Positions 4,211 to 6,637 of a stretch of DNA of 6,637 nt are shown here, in pieces; position 1 is the stretch's first letter, and every line of letters begins with the position of its first letter. The stretch is from positions 1-6,637 of the forward strand of contig JASFQI010000282.1 of the NCBI GenBank assembly GCA_050115555.1, in the 5' to 3' direction. The position numbers and the translations under genes were made by a program. The notes beneath the pieces were generated by a model. That model worked only from the letters and a program-made list of their open reading frames with translations. It searched no databases and was not told the origin of the DNA. This DNA is from JASFQI01 sp050115555 (GTDB taxonomy: Bacteria; Desulfobacterota; DSM-4660; Desulfatiglandales; HGW-15).

Positions 4211-5809
4211 TTATTCCGTATCATCCAATACGCTCCGCACCGTCTTCAGCATGGAAGCCACGTTGTGCGGCTTCCGTATAAATCCTTTGGCCAGCCCCTT
4301 CAGGGACTCGGCGTCGGCACCGCATGAGCTGTATCCGCTGGCGATAACGACTTTTGCCGAGGGTTGAATATCCAATATGGCCTCCAGGCACTTCTTGCCT
4401 CCCATGCCCGGCATGATGAGATCGAGAATCACAAGATCGATCTCTTGTACGCTTTTCCGATAAATCTCAAAGGCTTGCTCCCCATTTTCAGCCGGAATGA
4501 CCCGGTACCCGAATCGCGCCAGCGCCTCCTCTTCGAGTTCTCGAATGTTCGAGTCGTCATCCACGAGAAGGATCGTTTCGTCGCCTCCCATAGGCATTTC
4601 AGGAGCCACAGCGTCCTCGACTCCGGCCGTGACCTGAACGGAGGGGAGGTAGACCTCAAACGCGGTCCCTTCTCCGGGACTGCTCCAGCATCGGATATGG
4701 CCTCCATGGTTCTTTACGACCTCGCGGGCCATAGCCAGCCCCAGCCCCGTTCCCTTGCCTTCTTCCTTTGTGGTGAAAAACGGCTCGAAAATGAGCTCCT
4801 GCAACTCCGGGGTGATACCCTGCCCCGTGTCTGAAACGCGAATCAGGACGTAGTCTCCGGCTGGCGGCGTTGACTCCTCATCACTGCGCTTTCCACACAC
4901 ATGTGTGTTTCGGGTCTCGATACGCAATGTCCCCCCATCGGGCATAGCGTCCCGGGCGTTCAAGGCCAGATTCAGGAGAAGCTGCTCGATCTGGGCGGGA
5001 TCGGCGTTCACCGCATTCAGGCTTTTTTCGGAGTCCAGCTCGATGCCGATCATCTTGGGAATGGTGCGCCTCAGGATACGTACGATCTTTCGGATCTCCC
5101 GATTGAAGTCCAAGGGCCTAAAATCGCTTTTTACCTTTCGGCTGTAGTTCAGAAGCTGTTCCGTAAGCTCCGACGCGGAGTGTGCCGCTTTCTGAATTTG
5201 GCGAATGGCGTGACAGTCAGGGTCCTCGGAGGGCTTCCTGAAAAGAAGCAGCTCGGTGTACCCGTGGACCGCCTGAAGCAGGTTATTGAAATCGTGCGCA
5301 ATGCCTCCTGTAAGCGTTCCCATGGCCTCCATTTTCTGGGCTCGCATGAGCTGGGACTCCAATCGTTTCATCTCGGTCACATCGCGCCCGACCTCCACAA
5401 TACCGATCATGCGCCCGTCTGGGTTCAGGGTGGGAAAGGACCGCATTTCCCAAGTCCTTCCATCCGGTTCGGTCTTCTCTCGAACCCACATGCCCGTTTC
5501 GACACCTTCCCGGGACAGAAGAGGGCAGCAATCGCAGGGCGTGGCACACCCCTCCCAGAGATCGTAACAATGACGGCCGATGACCTGGTCCCGGCGGAGA
5601 TTCACGGAACGGCATGCCTCCCGGTTGGCCCAAAGGATGCGAAACCTCGTGTCATGGTATGTGATCCGTTCGTCCAGGGAGTCCAGGACGGCCTCTTTCT
5701 GCCCCGAAGAATGGATCAGAACGGCCTGAAACCGCTTCTGATCCACGAGGGCCCTTTCCATACCGGCCAGTCGTTCCCAAAGCTCCGTTTGCCGAGGCGA
5801 AATGCTCAT
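4211..5809 (-). CDS. Soluble hybrid sensor histidine kinase (PAS-HisKA-HATPase-REC)
   Basis: Seen: 532 residues, no membrane segment or signal peptide. Short helical N-terminus; PAS domain about 40-148 with five cysteines at 81, 88, 92, 94 and 95; HisKA with phospho-acceptor His172 in GGIAHDFNNLL; HATPase_c with N-box NARDAMPDGG (284-293), VSDTGQGI (325-332) and GKGTGLGLA (351-359); linker; C-terminal receiver about 411-530 with acidic pocket Asp417-419, phospho-acceptor Asp463 (ILDLIMPGMGG), Ser491 and Lys513. All residues needed for autophosphorylation and intramolecular transfer are present. There is no DNA-binding output, so further transfer to an Hpt or response regulator is expected, with none in the window. 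Start: ATG 5809 has AGGA 10 nt upstream. Context: same strand as cheW-mcp but 264 bp away, so a shared role is only inferred. The Cys-rich PAS could bind metal, cofactor or sense redox. Confidence 0.95.
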   Translation of the reverse strand: MSISPRQTELWERLAGMERALVDQKRFQAVLIHSSGQKEAVLDSLDERITYHDTRFRILWANREACRSVNLRRDQVIGRHCYDLWEGCATPCDCCPLLSREGVETGMWVREKTEPDGRTWEMRSFPTLNPDGRMIGIVEVGRDVTEMKRLESQLMRAQKMEAMGTLTGGIAHDFNNLLQAVHGYTELLLFRKPSEDPDCHAIRQIQKAAHSASELTEQLLNYSRKVKSDFRPLDFNREIRKIVRILRRTIPKMIGIELDSEKSLNAVNADPAQIEQLLLNLALNARDAMPDGGTLRIETRNTHVCGKRSDEESTPPAGDYVLIRVSDTGQGITPELQELIFEPFFTTKEEGKGTGLGLAMAREVVKNHGGHIRCWSSPGEGTAFEVYLPSVQVTAGVEDAVAPEMPMGGDETILLVDDDSNIRELEEEALARFGYRVIPAENGEQAFEIYRKSVQEIDLVILDLIMPGMGGKKCLEAILDIQPSAKVVIASGYSSCGADAESLKGLAKGFIRKPHNVASMLKTVRSVLDDTE

Positions 5810-5899
5810 CGATCCATTGTCCTGTGAAGTCCTTTGAAGACGCTCCTTATCACGGATGCCGCCTCAATTCTTCCTGACCCGACCGACAGTCCCCAATGA

Positions 5900-5955
5900 G
5901 CGCGAAAAACGCGCCCGACCTTTCAAGCGGGTTTTCCCGTGTCCCCATTGAAAGG
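5900..5955 (-). repeat. Two tandem hairpins upstream of the kinase gene
   Basis: The first is CCTTTCAA (5919-5926) with TTGAAAGG (5948-5955), an 8-bp outer stem enclosing CGGG-TTTT-CCCG (5928-5939). Five bases away is GCGCG-N5-CGCGC (5900-5914). On the minus strand both would form in the kinase leader if its promoter lies beyond 5955, ending about 90 nt before the start codon. The loop of the second reads TTTTT on that strand, but no T-run follows a stem, so this is not a clear terminator. Leader-mediated control is inference. Confidence 0.5.
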
Positions 5956-6177
5956 CCCAGCGGAAACCCTGACACCCAAGGCAAGCAGAAATCGTGCCTA
6001 ACCCTGGTTTCCAAAAAATCGTTACAATTTTCGATGAGTTGAAATTCACTTTCCGTGGCAAGCGACACCCGTCTGACGCCTGGTGGAAGGAAACCGTTCG
6101 GGCCCTGTCAAAACCTTGACCCCACGATGAAAGAGGATTGCTTTTTACAGCGCAACAGACCATGCTACTCGGAATCC

Positions 6178-6203
6178 CGAAACCCGCCGGTCGGGCGGTT
6201 TCG
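6178..6203. repeat. Ten-pair hairpin with one bulge upstream of nth
   Basis: CGAAACC (6178-6184) pairs with GGTTTCG (6197-6203), and after a bulged C at 6185, GCC (6186-6188) pairs with GGC (6194-6196) around loop GGTCG. No T-run is adjacent. It may belong to the nth leader or be a REP-like palindrome. Confidence 0.5.
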
Positions 6204-6228
6204 CCGCCCCAGAGGCAGGCCGGTCTGC

Positions 6229-6244
6229 GGCACGTCATCGTGCC
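6229..6244. repeat. Inverted repeat GGCACG-N4-CGTGCC upstream of nth
   Basis: A perfect 6-bp stem with loop TCAT, 74 bp before the nth start. The core GCACG-N4-CGTGC equals that of the repeat at 988-1003 in the other long gap, which makes a shared protein-binding site or dispersed palindrome possible. No known operator is recognised. Confidence 0.5.
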
Positions 6245-6318
6245 TGTGAACCCATCTTTTCCGCCGTGTCTTTACTCGTCCCGGACAGCGGCGCTTGAAT
6301 GGGAGCCCGTTTTCAGCC

Positions 6319-6637
6319 ATGGACAGCTTGAAAAAGCGAAAACAGAGAGCGGCTGCGGTGTTCGAAGCACTGGACCCGCTCTACACCCGTGAGAAAACCG
6401 CGCTTCGATACCACAACGCCTTTCAGTTGCTGATTGCCACGATCCTGTCGGCCCAGTGCACGGACAAGCAGGTCAACCAGGTCACCCCGACCTTGTTCCG
6501 CAAGTACAAGGGCCCGGAGGACTTTGCCCGCGCCCCGGATGAAGCGCTCCAGGAAGACATCCGTCCCACGGGTTTCTTTCGGAATAAGGCGCGCTCCATC
6601 AAGCAATGCAGCCAGGGTCTGATCGATCTGTACGGCG
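6319..6637 (+). CDS. nth: Endonuclease III (N-terminal part)
   Basis: Seen: 106 codons from the ATG at 6319, running off the right edge. The product contains FQLLIATILSAQCTDKQVN (35-53), the family's signature helix with the Gln of LSAQ that inserts into DNA, and IRPTGFFRNKARSIK (81-95). Known: endonuclease III is a cytosolic DNA glycosylase/AP lyase of base-excision repair that removes oxidised pyrimidines. The catalytic Lys of the helix-hairpin-helix, the catalytic Asp and the four cysteines of the [4Fe-4S] cluster lie beyond the window and cannot be checked. The N-terminus is about 5-10 residues longer than in E. coli Nth, which is common. Start: no strong ribosome-binding site (GGGAG lies 14 nt away), and the in-frame TTG at 6295 is no better. 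Divergent from the kinase gene; the only supported plus-strand gene. Confidence 0.95.
   Translation, partial: MDSLKKRKQRAAAVFEALDPLYTREKTALRYHNAFQLLIATILSAQCTDKQVNQVTPTLFRKYKGPEDFARAPDEALQEDIRPTGFFRNKARSIKQCSQGLIDLYG

Larger units (their letters stand above)
5810..6318. other. 509-bp divergent gap between kinase and nth
   Basis: No supported gene. Open frames on the minus strand (5850-6068 from a GTG; 5864-6238) lack ribosome-binding sites and domain character. The gap must hold promoters for both divergent genes, but no clear -35/-10 pair was found; TTGACC at 6116-6121 lacks a good -10. Inverted repeats lie at 5900-5914, 5919-5955, 6107-6120 (GTCAA-N4-TTGAC), 6178-6203 and 6229-6244. A perfect AAGGAG (5848-5843) lies 33 nt before the kinase start, with no start codon at the right distance. 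Confidence 0.6.

Noticed and set aside
4901..5827. 308-codon plus-strand open frame opposite the kinase
   Set aside because: Antisense shadow of the PAS and HisKA coding sequence, with no domain of its own.
5850..6238. Minus-strand open frames in the kinase-nth gap
   Set aside because: They overlap each other in different frames, lack ribosome-binding sites, and their translations look like non-coding DNA.
1..6637. Mobile element, prophage, CRISPR or defence island
   Set aside because: No transposase, integrase, regularly spaced repeats or defence genes are visible; all recognised genes are ordinary chromosomal families.

Overview
The window looks like ordinary chromosome from a Gram-negative, anaerobe-like bacterium. 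The Desulfobacterota / former Deltaproteobacteria are my best guess, perhaps Syntrophobacter-like. The basis is indirect: moderately GC-rich DNA, a double-Cache chemoreceptor with a degenerate HAMP and a long acidic tail, a PAS domain with a Cys-rich CxxC-type insert, and an AMMECR1-domain gene next to a spermidine-synthase-like membrane protein. No mobile element, phage gene, CRISPR array, tRNA or rRNA is visible.

Layout: five genes lie on the minus strand and one on the plus strand. Read right to left on the minus strand they are: a hybrid sensor histidine kinase (5809-4211); a 264-bp gap with a strong imperfect hairpin; cheW (3946-3434); a methyl-accepting chemotaxis protein (about 3362-1377) only about 70 bp after cheW; a 546-bp gap rich in perfect inverted repeats; an AMMECR1-domain protein (830-252); and, 21 bp later, the first 76 codons of a membrane protein that runs off the left edge. 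Divergent from the kinase, across a 509-bp gap, the plus strand starts an endonuclease III gene (nth, from 6319) that runs off the right edge.

Function: the MCP and CheW form a receptor-coupling pair that would need a CheA kinase encoded elsewhere. The soluble PAS-HisKA-HATPase-REC kinase upstream of them may act in the same signalling neighbourhood, but the sequence does not prove a link. The AMMECR1 protein and the membrane protein form a second tight pair whose biochemical role is not established.

What deserves a second look lies mostly between the genes. There are two long non-coding gaps with stacked inverted repeats, a GCACG-N4-CGTGC palindrome present in both gaps, a degenerate two-copy module upstream of the AMMECR1 gene, and a tiny ORF that starts directly at the kinase stop codon. 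I did not find a convincing new multi-gene system.
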